A stretch of DNA of 64,000 nt, taken from NCBI GenBank assembly GCA_947253875.1, contig CAMYAM010000006.1:1-64000 (forward strand), in the 5' to 3' direction. Origin of the DNA: an uncultured Fastidiosipila sp. Lineage in GTDB: Bacteria > Bacillota > Clostridia > Saccharofermentanales > Fastidiosipilaceae. How positions within the stretch are numbered: position 1 is the stretch's first letter; the number at the start of each line of letters is the position of its first letter. The notes beneath the pieces were generated by a model. It ran no database searches and was not told where the DNA came from. It saw nothing but the letters and a program-made list of their open reading frames with translations. Below are positions 15,907 to 25,266 of the stretch, one piece after another. The translations under genes were made by a program, and so were the position numbers.

Positions 15907-17523
15907 CTAAGCAGAGGCACTTTGCAAACTGAAATCTTTGGTTTGACCTGTCTTTTTGCCTATCCAGTTGATTAATCTTGTCGCAGCAAAAGTTAAGACA
16001 AAATAAATTATTGCTGTTAATAAGTAGGTGTGGAATATTTTGAGATTGGTACCAGCAACAGACTTAGTTACGAAGAATAATTCTGTGACAGAGATGACGT
16101 TTAAGACAGATGAATCTTTGATGTTAACAACAAATTCGTTACCTATTGTAGGGAGAATTGTTTTAATTGTTTGAGGAAGAATGACATGGATCATGCTTTG
16201 CCAATGGTTAAGTCCAATTGATTTACATGCCTCAAATTGACCTTTACTAATTGAGCTGATTCCGCCTTTTACAACTTCACTCATGTAAGCTCCAGTGTTT
16301 ATAGAAACAATTAGTAGAGCCGCACCAATTGAAGTCATATCAATATTTAAGAAAAGCTTGCTACCATAGAAAATTAACATTGCTTGAACCATCATAGGAG
16401 TACCACGGAAGATTTCAACATAGGCATTTAATAAAAATTGGATGATTGCTAAAACCACTTTAGTAAAGTTGTTTTTGTCATTGAGAGGAATTTCTCTAAC
16501 TATTTGCACTAGTAGTCCGATAATAAATCCGACTAGAGTTGAGATTACTGCGATAAATAAGGTTACTCCTGCACCACGTAAGAATAAAGGCCAGTACTCT
16601 TCAAGAATATCTACGCTTGTTGCCCAGAAACCTACTTTTTTATCTGAAGTATCAACTGTATAGCTGATCATGGTTTCCATTGCTTTTTGTCTTTCTGCTT
16701 CAGAGATTTTGGCTAAAGCTTCATTGACATCATTTAGAAGAGGAGAGCCTTTACGAAGACCAATGGCAATAGAAGTATCTTCAATTTTGGTTTCAAAACC
16801 ATTTTCAGGAGTAAATTCTACATAAGTTAAGCTAGGATTAGCACTGGTTGCAGCAATAGCTCCTGGTCTCTCAGATACATAAGCATCAAGTTTGCCGGAA
16901 AGCAATGAAGCTATCATGGTTGGAAATGTATCTAGAGCAGTTTCTGGAACTAGTCCTTGGATTTGCTTTAGAACTTCGTAGTGGAAAGTATTGATTTGTG
17001 CTGTTACTTTAGCATTTTTGAAGTCTTGAATAGAAGTAGCTTTTTCGTAGATTGAACCTTTTTGTACTACCATTACTAGGTCTGAAGTGTAGTAAGTGTT
17101 ACTAAAATCAATTGCCTGCTTACGTTCTTCTGTGGGGCTCATTCCAGCAATGATAGCATCAATTTTGCCTGAATTTAAAGCCGGAACTAGACCGTCCCAT
17201 TCGAGTTTGATTATCTCTAGTTTCAGACCTAAGGCGGAGGCTATCTTGTTCGCCATCCAGACATCATAACCGTTAACGTATTCACCAGGACTGTTATTAA
17301 TCGCACATGCTGAATTCTTATTATTGCTCTGTGACCAGTTGAAAGGGGTGTAATTAGCTTCCAAGCCAACTCTGAATATCCCTGGGTCTTCAGTTCCGTT
17401 CTCGACAGCTCTTAGCTGATGTGGCAATTGTAGAGTGATTAGCAAAAATAAACTGATAATTATAGCAATCCAGTTTCTACAAGTTCTCTTGTTATTTTGG
17501 TGATTTTGAATCCATGTTTTCAT
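15907..17523 (-). CDS. Fused substrate-binding protein and permease of a lysine ABC transporter
   Basis: A 538-residue fusion. Residues about 15-40 are a signal or anchor segment; 45-285 form an SBP_bac_3 amino-acid-binding domain (DVWMANKIASALG, then DAIIAGMSPTEERK); 300-520 are a HisM/GlnP-type permease with the EAA loop EACKSIGLNHWQSMIHVILP. Such fusions tether the receptor to the membrane and are common in Firmicutes. A lysine riboswitch and its terminator occupy the 367-base leader, so uptake of lysine is the likely function and it would be shut down when lysine is plentiful. Confidence 0.92.
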   Translation of the reverse strand: MKTWIQNHQNNKRTCRNWIAIIISLFLLITLQLPHQLRAVENGTEDPGIFRVGLEANYTPFNWSQSNNKNSACAINNSPGEYVNGYDVWMANKIASALGLKLEIIKLEWDGLVPALNSGKIDAIIAGMSPTEERKQAIDFSNTYYTSDLVMVVQKGSIYEKATSIQDFKNAKVTAQINTFHYEVLKQIQGLVPETALDTFPTMIASLLSGKLDAYVSERPGAIAATSANPSLTYVEFTPENGFETKIEDTSIAIGLRKGSPLLNDVNEALAKISEAERQKAMETMISYTVDTSDKKVGFWATSVDILEEYWPLFLRGAGVTLFIAVISTLVGFIIGLLVQIVREIPLNDKNNFTKVVLAIIQFLLNAYVEIFRGTPMMVQAMLIFYGSKLFLNIDMTSIGAALLIVSINTGAYMSEVVKGGISSISKGQFEACKSIGLNHWQSMIHVILPQTIKTILPTIGNEFVVNIKDSSVLNVISVTELFFVTKSVAGTNLKIFHTYLLTAIIYFVLTFAATRLINWIGKKTGQTKDFSLQSASA

Positions 17524-17560
17524 ATAGCCTCCTAATTTTATGGAAAGCTACGAGACTTTT

Positions 17561-17603
17561 GAGAAAGAAAAAGGGGAGAGCTTTATAAATGTGCTTTCCC
17601 CTT
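17561..17603 (-). terminator. Regulated terminator of the lysine riboswitch
   Basis: On the minus strand AAGGGGA (17603-17597) pairs with TCCCCTT (17577-17571), with an inner AGC/GCT extension, then TTTTTCTTTCTC. It lies between the aptamer and the transporter start, where a transcription attenuator is expected. Confidence 0.88.
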
Positions 17604-17623
17604 GCTAGTCATCCTGTAGTAAG

Positions 17624-17795
17624 CCAAGTTAGCACTCCATTGAATTTGCTTCTGATTCAATGACAGTAATACACCTATTTGATGTATTCCCAGCATTTAA
17701 CATGCCTGTTAAATACTTCGGCGATAATTCCTTTCCAAAGCTTCTACGACTGCCGCCTCCGCTAAGTACTCTTAAATACCGCACCTCTATTTTTA
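17624..17795 (-). ncRNA. Lysine riboswitch (L-box)
   Basis: The minus strand carries the ordered conserved blocks of the L-box aptamer: AGAGGTGCGG, TTAAGAGTA, TTTGGAAAGG, ATCGCCGAAGTA, GCTGGGAATAC, TTACTGTCATTG and finally GGAGTGCTAA. Stems match the five-helix lysine aptamer, including the kissing-loop arms. Two overlapping open frames here (17629-17934 minus and 17660-17905 plus) are by-products of the RNA. The transporter downstream is its target. Confidence 0.93.
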
Positions 17796-17854
17796 TATTC
17801 TCCATTTGCATAAATTTGTCTATAAAACTTAAATCAATACAAATGGTACAAATA

Positions 17855-17883
17855 ATCTTAGTGGCAAAACTGTTTCCTGTCAA
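17855..17883 (-). promoter_or_regulatory. Promoter of the riboswitch/transporter transcript
   Basis: Minus-strand TTGACA (17883-17878), 17-base spacer, TAAGAT (17860-17855). Transcription would start near 17848, giving a leader of about 325 bases. The promoter sits directly behind the HAD gene stop. Confidence 0.75.
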
Positions 17884-17890
17884 ATTAAAT

Positions 17891-18751
17891 TTATTGCTTA
17901 GCTGAATCCTTGTCTGCTCTAAGGTTGTAGGCATTGAGTACTGCTTGCATAATTTTTACCACAGCTCCATCATTATTACTTGGGCCAATATATTTAGCTG
18001 CTGCACGAATATCATCATTAGCGCTAGCAACAGCGAAGCTAAAGTCAGCTTCTTCCATCATGCTCAGGTCATTATAGTTATCTGCAACCACTAGAGTTTC
18101 AGATTTATCAATATTGAATTCATCTTGAAGATGTAGGATTGCACGACCTTTGCTAACTGACATAGGCATAACATCAACCCAGTCAATTCCGCCAATGGTT
18201 ACAGAATAATCTTTTTCAAAATCTTTTTTATAGAAATCGTTATAGGATTCTAGGCTAGTTTTATCTGGGAAATATATGGAGATTTTTGTAATAGGAGAAT
18301 CTACTTCATTTAAATTATCTACTAGAGTTACAGCAGTCATGAAGTACTCAATGTCCTCTTTGGCATTAGAATTGCTTCTACTTAAATACGCCTCGTTTTC
18401 GCCAATCAAAACCCCGATATGATCATGCTCTTCAAAATACTTCCAAAAACTTTCTAGTTCTTTTTTACTTAAAGATTCAGAGTAGACGGGTTCTCCATGG
18501 AATTCAGCCTTGCCGCCGTTATCAGAAATTATGATTAGATCATTAGTCATGGGTTGGAAAAGTTCTCTTAAATTAAAAATTGGTCTACCGCTAGCAACTG
18601 CCATTTTTATACCTTTATCCATAATTGCTTGCATTGTAGGAAATAAGCCATCAGGTAAATTTCCCCAGTCATCTAGAGTGGTTCCGTCCACATCTATCGC
18701 AATTAACTTAACTTTTTCTAAGTTTGGTATTTCATTCAAATTTTTTGTCAT
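17891..18751 (-). CDS. Cof-type HAD-IIB phosphatase
   Basis: A 286-residue HAD hydrolase. Motif I is DVDGTTLDD (nucleophile and acid Asp), motif II SDNG with preceding strand, motif III Lys in VSKGRA and motif IV VADNYNDLSMM with the following Asp-rich loop. The cap is type IIB. These enzymes act on sugar phosphates, flavin or nucleotide phosphates; the substrate is not predictable. GGAGA precedes the ATG. Upstream it diverges from the phosphodiesterase gene. Confidence 0.92.
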   Translation of the reverse strand: MTKNLNEIPNLEKVKLIAIDVDGTTLDDWGNLPDGLFPTMQAIMDKGIKMAVASGRPIFNLRELFQPMTNDLIIISDNGGKAEFHGEPVYSESLSKKELESFWKYFEEHDHIGVLIGENEAYLSRSNSNAKEDIEYFMTAVTLVDNLNEVDSPITKISIYFPDKTSLESYNDFYKKDFEKDYSVTIGGIDWVDVMPMSVSKGRAILHLQDEFNIDKSETLVVADNYNDLSMMEEADFSFAVASANDDIRAAAKYIGPSNNDGAVVKIMQAVLNAYNLRADKDSAKQ

Positions 18752-18949
18752 GCATTTATCTCCATTTTAATTTGTATTCAAAATTATAACTAACTTTTAA
18801 CTATCTTTACTTCAAACTAATTTCAATAGCTTAACATATAAGATATTGAATCTATTTTGCTTAATTTTTATTGTATTCTAATTAATCCTTAGCATACATG
18901 TTTGTTAAGCGATATACTATATCTATATTTTCATTTTGGAGGTAGAATC

Positions 18950-19696
18950 GTGAAAGTAGAGATTTGGGCTCATAGAGGTCACACAAAAAAATTTCCAGAA
19001 AATAGTTTAGAAGCAATTAAATCAGCTATAGAACATGACGCTGATGGAGTTGAGATTGATGTACAAAGGACAAAAGATGGAGAGTTGGTAGTAATCCATG
19101 ATGAATACCTTGAACGTCTAACCAGCTTAAACAAATTTGTTTGGGAAGTAGATTACAATAATTTGAAAACTTTATATTTATTAAATCCAAATAAGGAAAT
19201 AACTGAATGCCACGTACCAAAATTAACAGATGTTTTAGATTTATTTATAGGGAAAAAGACCAAGCTAAATATAGAGATTAAAGATAGTTTTTACCCATAT
19301 CCTAATTTACCTGCAGAGGTAGTTAAAGAAGTAGCAGATAGGAATTTACAAGAGCAAATCGTTTACAGTTCTTTCAACCATAACACTATTAAATACTTGG
19401 TAGACCAAGGTCTAGGTGATTATAGCGGTTTCTTGTATGGAGAAATAATTTATGATCCAGTTACATATGCAAAGAATATTGGAGCAAAATACATTCATCC
19501 ATCAGGAAGTAACATGGTATTGGATAATTATGTTGAAGATATTGATGCTGCTGGATTTAAGTTGAATGTTTGGACTCTTAATAGCGATGAGCATATTCAG
19601 TATGCTTTAGAAAAGAATATTAATGCAATTATTACAGACGAGATGACAAGAGCTATGGAGTTAAGAGATGCTTTTGTTTCTCAGAAAGAGAAGTAA
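18950..19696 (+). CDS. Glycerophosphodiester phosphodiesterase
   Basis: A 248-residue GDPD enzyme, a TIM barrel that releases glycerol-3-phosphate from phospholipid head-group diesters. Catalytic and metal residues are seen in WAHRGH, FPENS, DGVEIDVQ and VIHDEYLERLT. GTG 18950 is preferred because GGAGG lies seven bases upstream; an in-frame codon further upstream would add an unlikely hydrophobic leader. No signal peptide. Its TAA abuts the ATG of the transporter gene, so the two are translationally coupled. Confidence 0.92.
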   Translation: MKVEIWAHRGHTKKFPENSLEAIKSAIEHDADGVEIDVQRTKDGELVVIHDEYLERLTSLNKFVWEVDYNNLKTLYLLNPNKEITECHVPKLTDVLDLFIGKKTKLNIEIKDSFYPYPNLPAEVVKEVADRNLQEQIVYSSFNHNTIKYLVDQGLGDYSGFLYGEIIYDPVTYAKNIGAKYIHPSGSNMVLDNYVEDIDAAGFKLNVWTLNSDEHIQYALEKNINAIITDEMTRAMELRDAFVSQKEK

Positions 19697-21085
19697 ATGG
19701 AAAAATCTCCTCATGATCAAGGCAAGACAAGTGTAGTTCCTAAAAACAAATTAAACTATTGGCAAATTTTATTGATTGGCTTTGGATTTATGGGTTCAAG
19801 TTTAGCTTGGAGTATATACAATTCACAAGTGCCTTTGATTTTAGAAGAAAGATTCCTTTTAAGCGGGACTTTAATTGGCTTGATAATGACAGTCGATAAT
19901 TTCTTTGGTGTCATCTTTCAACCGCTAGTAGGTGCCTGGAGCGATAAAACAAGAACGAAATTAGGCCGCAGGATGCCGTGGATATTGGTGGGTATACCGT
20001 TGTGCTCAATTTTCTTTGTGATGATTCCTGTGCAAGAGAAGATTTTGTCGTTCATGCTAGTTATAATTGCGTTTAACCTTTTTATGAGTTTGTGGAGAAG
20101 TCCAGTGATTTCTCTAATGCCAGATGTCACAGCTAAAAGCTTACGCAGTCAGGCAAATGGAATTATTAATTTAATGGGTGGTCTAGGTGCAGTCATTGCG
20201 TTTGTTACCGCTGGTATGCTATCTGATATTGGAGGCAAAAGATTTTACCCATTCTTATTAGGTTCTGTATTTATGCTAGCGGCTTTTGTGGTTTTATTGA
20301 TCTATGTAAGAGAGCCTGATTCTATTTTATACCGCAGAGAAAGAGGCTTGAAGATTAGTGATAATTTAGCTAATCGCTGGGCTGAAGATTCCTTGAGAAG
20401 TATTGAAGCAGAGGAGAGAGAATACTCTGATGCAGAACTAAAAGGTTTATTGTCTAATGAAGAGGTTGAGTTTGAGGATGACAAAGATAGTGGCATATCA
20501 GGTTTAACAGTTTTTAAGAAATTATCTTCAAAGGATAAAGGTAATTTAGCAGCGTTGTTACTAGCCATCCTTGCATGGTTTATGGGTTACAATGCGATTG
20601 AGACATTCTTCACCTTATTTGCTACAAATACTTTAGGAATGAGTGGTGGAAGTGCCACCATGATGTTGACTGCTTTTTCACTATGCTTTTTAGTGTTCGC
20701 AATACCAGCAGGTTATATAGGAGCAAGGATAGGCAAGAAACGTGCCATCAAGATTGGTTTGATCGGGGTAACACTATTGTTTTCCTTGGTACTATTTAAT
20801 CCGTTCCCTTGGTTACTAACTTTAATACTCGTAGCTGGAGGTGCTTTTTGGTCTCTAGTAAATATAAATTCTTTACCACTTATTTTGGAGTTTTCTGCTA
20901 GCAATACGGTAGGAGCTTTTACAGGCTATTATTATTTCTTCTCATTTACAGCATCGATTTTAAGTCCAATATTATTTGGTTGGATAAAAGACTTTGTAGG
21001 TAGCTATTCTCCGTTATTTTTATACGCAGTCATCTGCTTTATTTTTGCATTTTTGGCAATGAGTTTTGTGCGTGAAGAAAAATAA
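19697..21085 (+). CDS. MFS transporter, SLC45-like
   Basis: A 462-residue transporter with about twelve membrane segments and a large acidic cytoplasmic loop in the middle (about residues 215-275). The segment FQPLVGAWSDKTRTKLGRR is the loop 2-3 signature of the SLC45/sucrose-transporter-like branch of the MFS. The start directly follows the phosphodiesterase stop (TAAATG). Pairing with GDPD suggests transport of a related glycerophosphodiester or sugar, but that is inference. Confidence 0.88.
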   Translation: MEKSPHDQGKTSVVPKNKLNYWQILLIGFGFMGSSLAWSIYNSQVPLILEERFLLSGTLIGLIMTVDNFFGVIFQPLVGAWSDKTRTKLGRRMPWILVGIPLCSIFFVMIPVQEKILSFMLVIIAFNLFMSLWRSPVISLMPDVTAKSLRSQANGIINLMGGLGAVIAFVTAGMLSDIGGKRFYPFLLGSVFMLAAFVVLLIYVREPDSILYRRERGLKISDNLANRWAEDSLRSIEAEEREYSDAELKGLLSNEEVEFEDDKDSGISGLTVFKKLSSKDKGNLAALLLAILAWFMGYNAIETFFTLFATNTLGMSGGSATMMLTAFSLCFLVFAIPAGYIGARIGKKRAIKIGLIGVTLLFSLVLFNPFPWLLTLILVAGGAFWSLVNINSLPLILEFSASNTVGAFTGYYYFFSFTASILSPILFGWIKDFVGSYSPLFLYAVICFIFAFLAMSFVREEK

Positions 21086-21122
21086 TTTTTACATAAAGTT
21101 TTAAGTTTGAATAGCACGTGTT

Positions 21123-21153
21123 TTGGACTGCAATCTAAAATATGTGATATAAT
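21123..21153 (+). promoter_or_regulatory. Promoter of the metal ATPase gene
   Basis: TTGGAC (21123-21128), a 19-base spacer and TGATATAAT, an extended -10 (21145-21153). Confidence 0.5.
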
Positions 21154-21235
21154 TTATTTTATGTTTTAAGAGTTTTACATAATTAAATTTAAAATAATTT
21201 ACTTGTGTTGATTAGAAATTGAAAGGAAGTTTTGG

Positions 21236-23062
21236 ATGAAGTTTTTAGAAAAATTTACTAGTATGCAACAAGTGCTGGTAGTCCTTATTTTAGGATTAAT
21301 AGCCGGAGTGGCAGAATTCGGATTTAAGATGCCTGAAGTCGCTCAAGGTATAATGATCTTCATTGGTATTGCCTTATGTTTCATAATGATAGTCGAGATG
21401 ATAGAGACCTTCAAGGAAGGGATGTTTGGTGTAGATATTCTAGCTGTTACAGCTATCCTAGCAACTCTATATGTTGGTGAATATTGGGCAACATTTATGC
21501 TAGCAGTCATGATTACAGGTGGTGGTGCTTTAGAAGAGTACGCTCACGGACAGGCTAGTAGAGAGTTGGAAGCTCTTTTAGAGAATAATCCGCAATCCGC
21601 ACATCTTATTCGTGGTGAAGAAACTGTGGATATACCCGTTTCCCAAGTTAAGGTTGGAGATGTTATTCTTGTAAGGGCTAATGAGTTAGTGCCAGTTGAT
21701 GGTATTTTGCTAGATGAGCATGCAAGTTTAGATCAATCTCAAATGACAGGAGAATCTTTACCAATTTCTATTGCAAAAGGTGAAGAAGTGCTCTCAGGTA
21801 CACTTAACCAAGAGAATGCATTTAGAGTAGAGGTTACTAAGTCAGCAGAAGAAAGTAGCTACCAGCAGCTAGTTAAATTAGTTGAGGAGAGTAAGAATCG
21901 TCCTTCTAACTTTGTTAGATTAGCAGATCGTTATGCGGTACCTTTTACAATAATTGCTTATGTTATAGCCTTTGCTGCTTGGGCAATATCTGGAAATATA
22001 ATAAGATTTGCAGAAGTTTTAGTTGTTGCTTCTCCTTGTCCATTACTGATTTCTGCTCCTATGGCGATGATTTCAGGTATATCCAGATCTAGTGCCAATG
22101 GTATAATTGTTAAATCTGGTACAACCTTAGAAAAAATGGCTAAGGCTAAGACAATAGCCTTTGATAAGACTGGTACTATAACTGCTGGTAGATTAGCTGT
22201 AGATAAGGTCGTAGTTGCGAGTGATAAGTTTAACGAGAATGAGTTGTTACGCTTGGCTGCTTCAGTAGAACAATCATCACCACACGTCTTGGCGAGATCA
22301 ATTATCAGTGAAACTCAAGATAGAGATATAGATATCAAAGTTGCTGATAACGTTGAAGAAGTCACAGCACAAGGTGTTAAAGGTACTGTTGATGGACATG
22401 TAGTAAAAGCAGGTAAAGCCGAATTTGCACATGCAGACGGTGTAAGTATAGATCAAACAGCTGTATTTGTATCTGTTAATGATGAGTACATTGGTTATAT
22501 AAGTTTTGAAGATGTAATTCGTCCTGAATCTAAGGCTACAATTGCGAGATTGAAAGATCTTGGCGTAGAGAGTACATTAATGCTTACTGGAGATAGATCT
22601 TCAATAGCTGAGAAGATTAGAGAAGAGTCAGGTGTAGCTAGTGTAAGAGCTGAGCTTTTACCGCAAGATAAAATTGATATAATTGATACAATTGCTGAAA
22701 ACCAAAGACCTGTTGTTATGGTTGGAGATGGTGTTAACGATGCGCCAGCATTAGCAGCTGCAGATGTAGGAATTGCTATGGGTGCACACGGGTCCACAGC
22801 GGCATCAGAAACAGCAGATGCAGTTATTGTAAAAGATGACTTATCTAAAGTTGCAGACTTAATGGGAATTGCTAAGAGAACATTAAATGTTGCCAAAGAG
22901 TCTGTATTAATCGGTATAATATTATCTATCGGACTAATGTTCGTTGCAGCATTTGGTTTGATACCGGCATTTTGGGGAGCTGTAGCTCAAGAAGGTCTAG
23001 ACCTAGTATCTATGGTCTTAGCACTGAGAGCTAGAACTCCAGGTAAGGAAGAACGAAAATAA
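21236..23062 (+). CDS. Heavy-metal P-type ATPase, SPC type (P1B-4-like)
   Basis: A 608-residue P1B ATPase. The membrane metal site is SPCPLL (Cys268) rather than CPC, the phosphorylated Asp310 is in DKTGT, and the hinge is GDGVNDAPAL. It has no N-terminal metal-binding domain. The usual histidine-proline motif appears as SSPHVLA. SPC-type pumps export cobalt, zinc or iron. About six to eight membrane segments. A lipoprotein gene follows after 18 bases with a strong ribosome site and is probably cotranscribed. Confidence 0.9.
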   Translation: MKFLEKFTSMQQVLVVLILGLIAGVAEFGFKMPEVAQGIMIFIGIALCFIMIVEMIETFKEGMFGVDILAVTAILATLYVGEYWATFMLAVMITGGGALEEYAHGQASRELEALLENNPQSAHLIRGEETVDIPVSQVKVGDVILVRANELVPVDGILLDEHASLDQSQMTGESLPISIAKGEEVLSGTLNQENAFRVEVTKSAEESSYQQLVKLVEESKNRPSNFVRLADRYAVPFTIIAYVIAFAAWAISGNIIRFAEVLVVASPCPLLISAPMAMISGISRSSANGIIVKSGTTLEKMAKAKTIAFDKTGTITAGRLAVDKVVVASDKFNENELLRLAASVEQSSPHVLARSIISETQDRDIDIKVADNVEEVTAQGVKGTVDGHVVKAGKAEFAHADGVSIDQTAVFVSVNDEYIGYISFEDVIRPESKATIARLKDLGVESTLMLTGDRSSIAEKIREESGVASVRAELLPQDKIDIIDTIAENQRPVVMVGDGVNDAPALAAADVGIAMGAHGSTAASETADAVIVKDDLSKVADLMGIAKRTLNVAKESVLIGIILSIGLMFVAAFGLIPAFWGAVAQEGLDLVSMVLALRARTPGKEERK

Positions 23063-23080
23063 TGAGGAGGAAAATTAGCT

Positions 23081-24364
23081 TTGGCAAGAGGAAGGAAGAT
23101 AGGATTTACTAAAACAATAGCAGTTATGCTATCAGTGTTGCTTTTGGCATCTTGCAAAGCTGAAACTCCAAGTAAAGTTTATGATTTTTCTGCAGAGGAA
23201 AATCAAGATTATATTTTTGATAATTACCCAGATATTCCAGGAGAAACAGAAGCTAAGAAGTTTCTAGAATCCAGATATCCAGGCATGGATTTTGAATTCG
23301 TAGAAGAGCGAAAAGTTTCTGAAGAGGCAAACTATAATAGTCTGTCTGACCCTGAGATTATCTGGGTTTTTAAAAATTCAATTGCAGGTAATTTTAATGT
23401 CTATTTAGACTACAGTGCAGTTATAGGTGCAGACTATTATAAGACAAGTTTTGCAACAGATTTTCAGTTGGAGTTGCTTAATAAGATTTTGCCAAAGGTT
23501 ACTGCTGAACTAAGCTCAGAAGAACAAAGCAAAATTATTAAATTACCAAAATATTTGGATTATTCAGTTGCTAGATTAGGTTTACAATTTACCAGTGCTG
23601 AAGAGGTAGGAGAAGTACTAAATTTAGCTAGAAAGCTTGATGAAAAACTAAAAAAAGAATATCAGGGATTTAATCTAAGATTCCTTTTCTATGCTGATAG
23701 GAGCGAAATTGCTGATGGTTTTAAGGTTTTGTGTGGGACTTATGATATGTCGCAAAATGTCGATGATGATAGTTTAATAAAAGATATTAAATATAATGAT
23801 TTGATTTTTTCAATACAGAGTCAAACTAGTTTAGATAAATATACCCAAGAGCAAATTGAAGCAGCGGTTGCAGACACTAGTAGAGATAATTATCAATTCA
23901 GATATATAGACCTTGGTGTGATGACCTTGGAGAATATTTTGGAGTATGCAGATAACAAGGATAAGAAAGCCGATATTAGGGTTTGGAAAGACTTGGCAAA
24001 TAATTCATATGGTACCGAATCTGTCCAAATGGCTACCTTATACAGGATACTTGAAAGAACAAAATATCCAAGTCTAGAGGGTAATCCAAACGAGTTTTCT
24101 TTTATTGGTGTTAACGATAAGAAGTATGAGTTTTCTTATGATTTTAAAATAAAAGAATCTACTGGAGAGCAGATTAAGATAAAAGGTGAAGATTATACTG
24201 TTGAGCAGAAACTTAAATTCTTAGGTCCAGAGTTTTATTATAAAGTTGATGGCAAAAAGTTTTATTTTGATAATTTAAATCCTACTTTTAACTCGATTAC
24301 ATATGAAGAATTTACAGTTATGACAGCGAAATATTTGCGAAACCTTTGGGAAGAAGTGCGTTAG
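23081..24364 (+). CDS. Lipoprotein of unknown function
   Basis: A 427-residue predicted lipoprotein: a basic N-terminus, a hydrophobic stretch and the lipobox LLASC (Cys25). The mature part is acidic and soluble, with no family I recognise. The start is TTG, supported by AGGAGG ten bases upstream and by the signal peptide that begins immediately. It lies behind the metal pump, so a role in metal handling at the cell surface is possible but unsupported otherwise. Confidence 0.8.
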   Translation: MARGRKIGFTKTIAVMLSVLLLASCKAETPSKVYDFSAEENQDYIFDNYPDIPGETEAKKFLESRYPGMDFEFVEERKVSEEANYNSLSDPEIIWVFKNSIAGNFNVYLDYSAVIGADYYKTSFATDFQLELLNKILPKVTAELSSEEQSKIIKLPKYLDYSVARLGLQFTSAEEVGEVLNLARKLDEKLKKEYQGFNLRFLFYADRSEIADGFKVLCGTYDMSQNVDDDSLIKDIKYNDLIFSIQSQTSLDKYTQEQIEAAVADTSRDNYQFRYIDLGVMTLENILEYADNKDKKADIRVWKDLANNSYGTESVQMATLYRILERTKYPSLEGNPNEFSFIGVNDKKYEFSYDFKIKESTGEQIKIKGEDYTVEQKLKFLGPEFYYKVDGKKFYFDNLNPTFNSITYEEFTVMTAKYLRNLWEEVR

Positions 24365-24419
24365 GTCTAATATAAGTAATGTTATAATCTATATATTATT
24401 TGGAATATGGAGAATAACT

Positions 24420-25235
24420 ATGACTTTATTAGAATGGTCTAGTATCAATATTTTGATGTCTAAAAAAATGACGAAAAAATTCTCTGAAGCAAGAAGCAAT
24501 GCAGATTTTCGTAGAGCAGGAGAGGAACTCATTAGTTTTATTGCAGGATTTCACCTGGAAATACAAGCTTTAAATGATGATAATACCGACTTAATTATTT
24601 ATAACAGAACGGATAGAACTGGTATTTATTTGAAAGTTGAAGATAGAGAATTTACTAGTACAGTAATTTTTTTGACTGATGAATTAAGAAGGTTAATCAA
24701 AGAACGTTTTGCCAAGGATTTGGAAGAAGACCAAAAGATGCTTGAAGATATAATGGAGCAATTAGATCAAGGTATCATCAGTTATGATGATATGGTTGAT
24801 GCGGTCGAGATATTCGAAGAATTTCATGGTCTAACTGAAGTTGATGATTATGAGAATATGCATTATTGCGAGATACATGGGCAATATGAAGCTATCGAAG
24901 GGTTTTATGAAAATATAGATAATGTGGAAACTGATCTTTTTGATGAAGATTTCTTAGAAGCTGAAGAAGAATACGACGAAGACGAAGAAGAATACGACGA
25001 AGACGAAGAAGAATACGATGAAGAAGATGATTTTATGGAAGACGGCTTCGACAATAGTGAATTCACAGATGATGAAGATACTAACTATGATGAATATTTT
25101 GACGATGATTTCGAAGATGATGATGCAGCAGATGAATATTATGAAGATGATTTTGAAGATGAAGATTATGAAGGGTTAGAAGATTTCGATGGTGGAGATG
25201 ATAATATTGATCCTGATGATGATTTTTTCTACTAA
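24420..25235 (+). CDS. Unknown protein with a long Asp/Glu tail
   Basis: A 271-residue protein. Residues 1-150 look globular and partly helical; the last 100 or so residues are almost entirely Asp, Glu, Tyr and Phe, including three copies of EEEYDED. Such tails mimic nucleic acid or bind cations or basic proteins. GGAG precedes ATG 24420. No family recognised. It sits between the lipoprotein and the antiporter genes. Confidence 0.75.
   Translation: MTLLEWSSINILMSKKMTKKFSEARSNADFRRAGEELISFIAGFHLEIQALNDDNTDLIIYNRTDRTGIYLKVEDREFTSTVIFLTDELRRLIKERFAKDLEEDQKMLEDIMEQLDQGIISYDDMVDAVEIFEEFHGLTEVDDYENMHYCEIHGQYEAIEGFYENIDNVETDLFDEDFLEAEEEYDEDEEEYDEDEEEYDEEDDFMEDGFDNSEFTDDEDTNYDEYFDDDFEDDDAADEYYEDDFEDEDYEGLEDFDGGDDNIDPDDDFFY
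24963..25025 (+). repeat. 21-bp tandem repeat, three copies, in coding sequence
   Basis: Units 24963-24983, 24984-25004 and 25005-25025 encode EEEYDED, EEEYDED and EEEYDEE; the first two are identical and the third differs at its 3' end. The unit length preserves frame, so copy number can vary. Confidence 0.92.
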
Positions 25236-25266
25236 CTTAAAATATACAAGATAGAAGGAGAGATGA

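Noticed and set aside
17629..17934. Open frame of 101 codons on the minus strand and an 81-codon frame at 17660-17905 on the plus strand
   Set aside because: Both lie across the lysine riboswitch and its promoter, have no ribosome site and show no protein-like composition.
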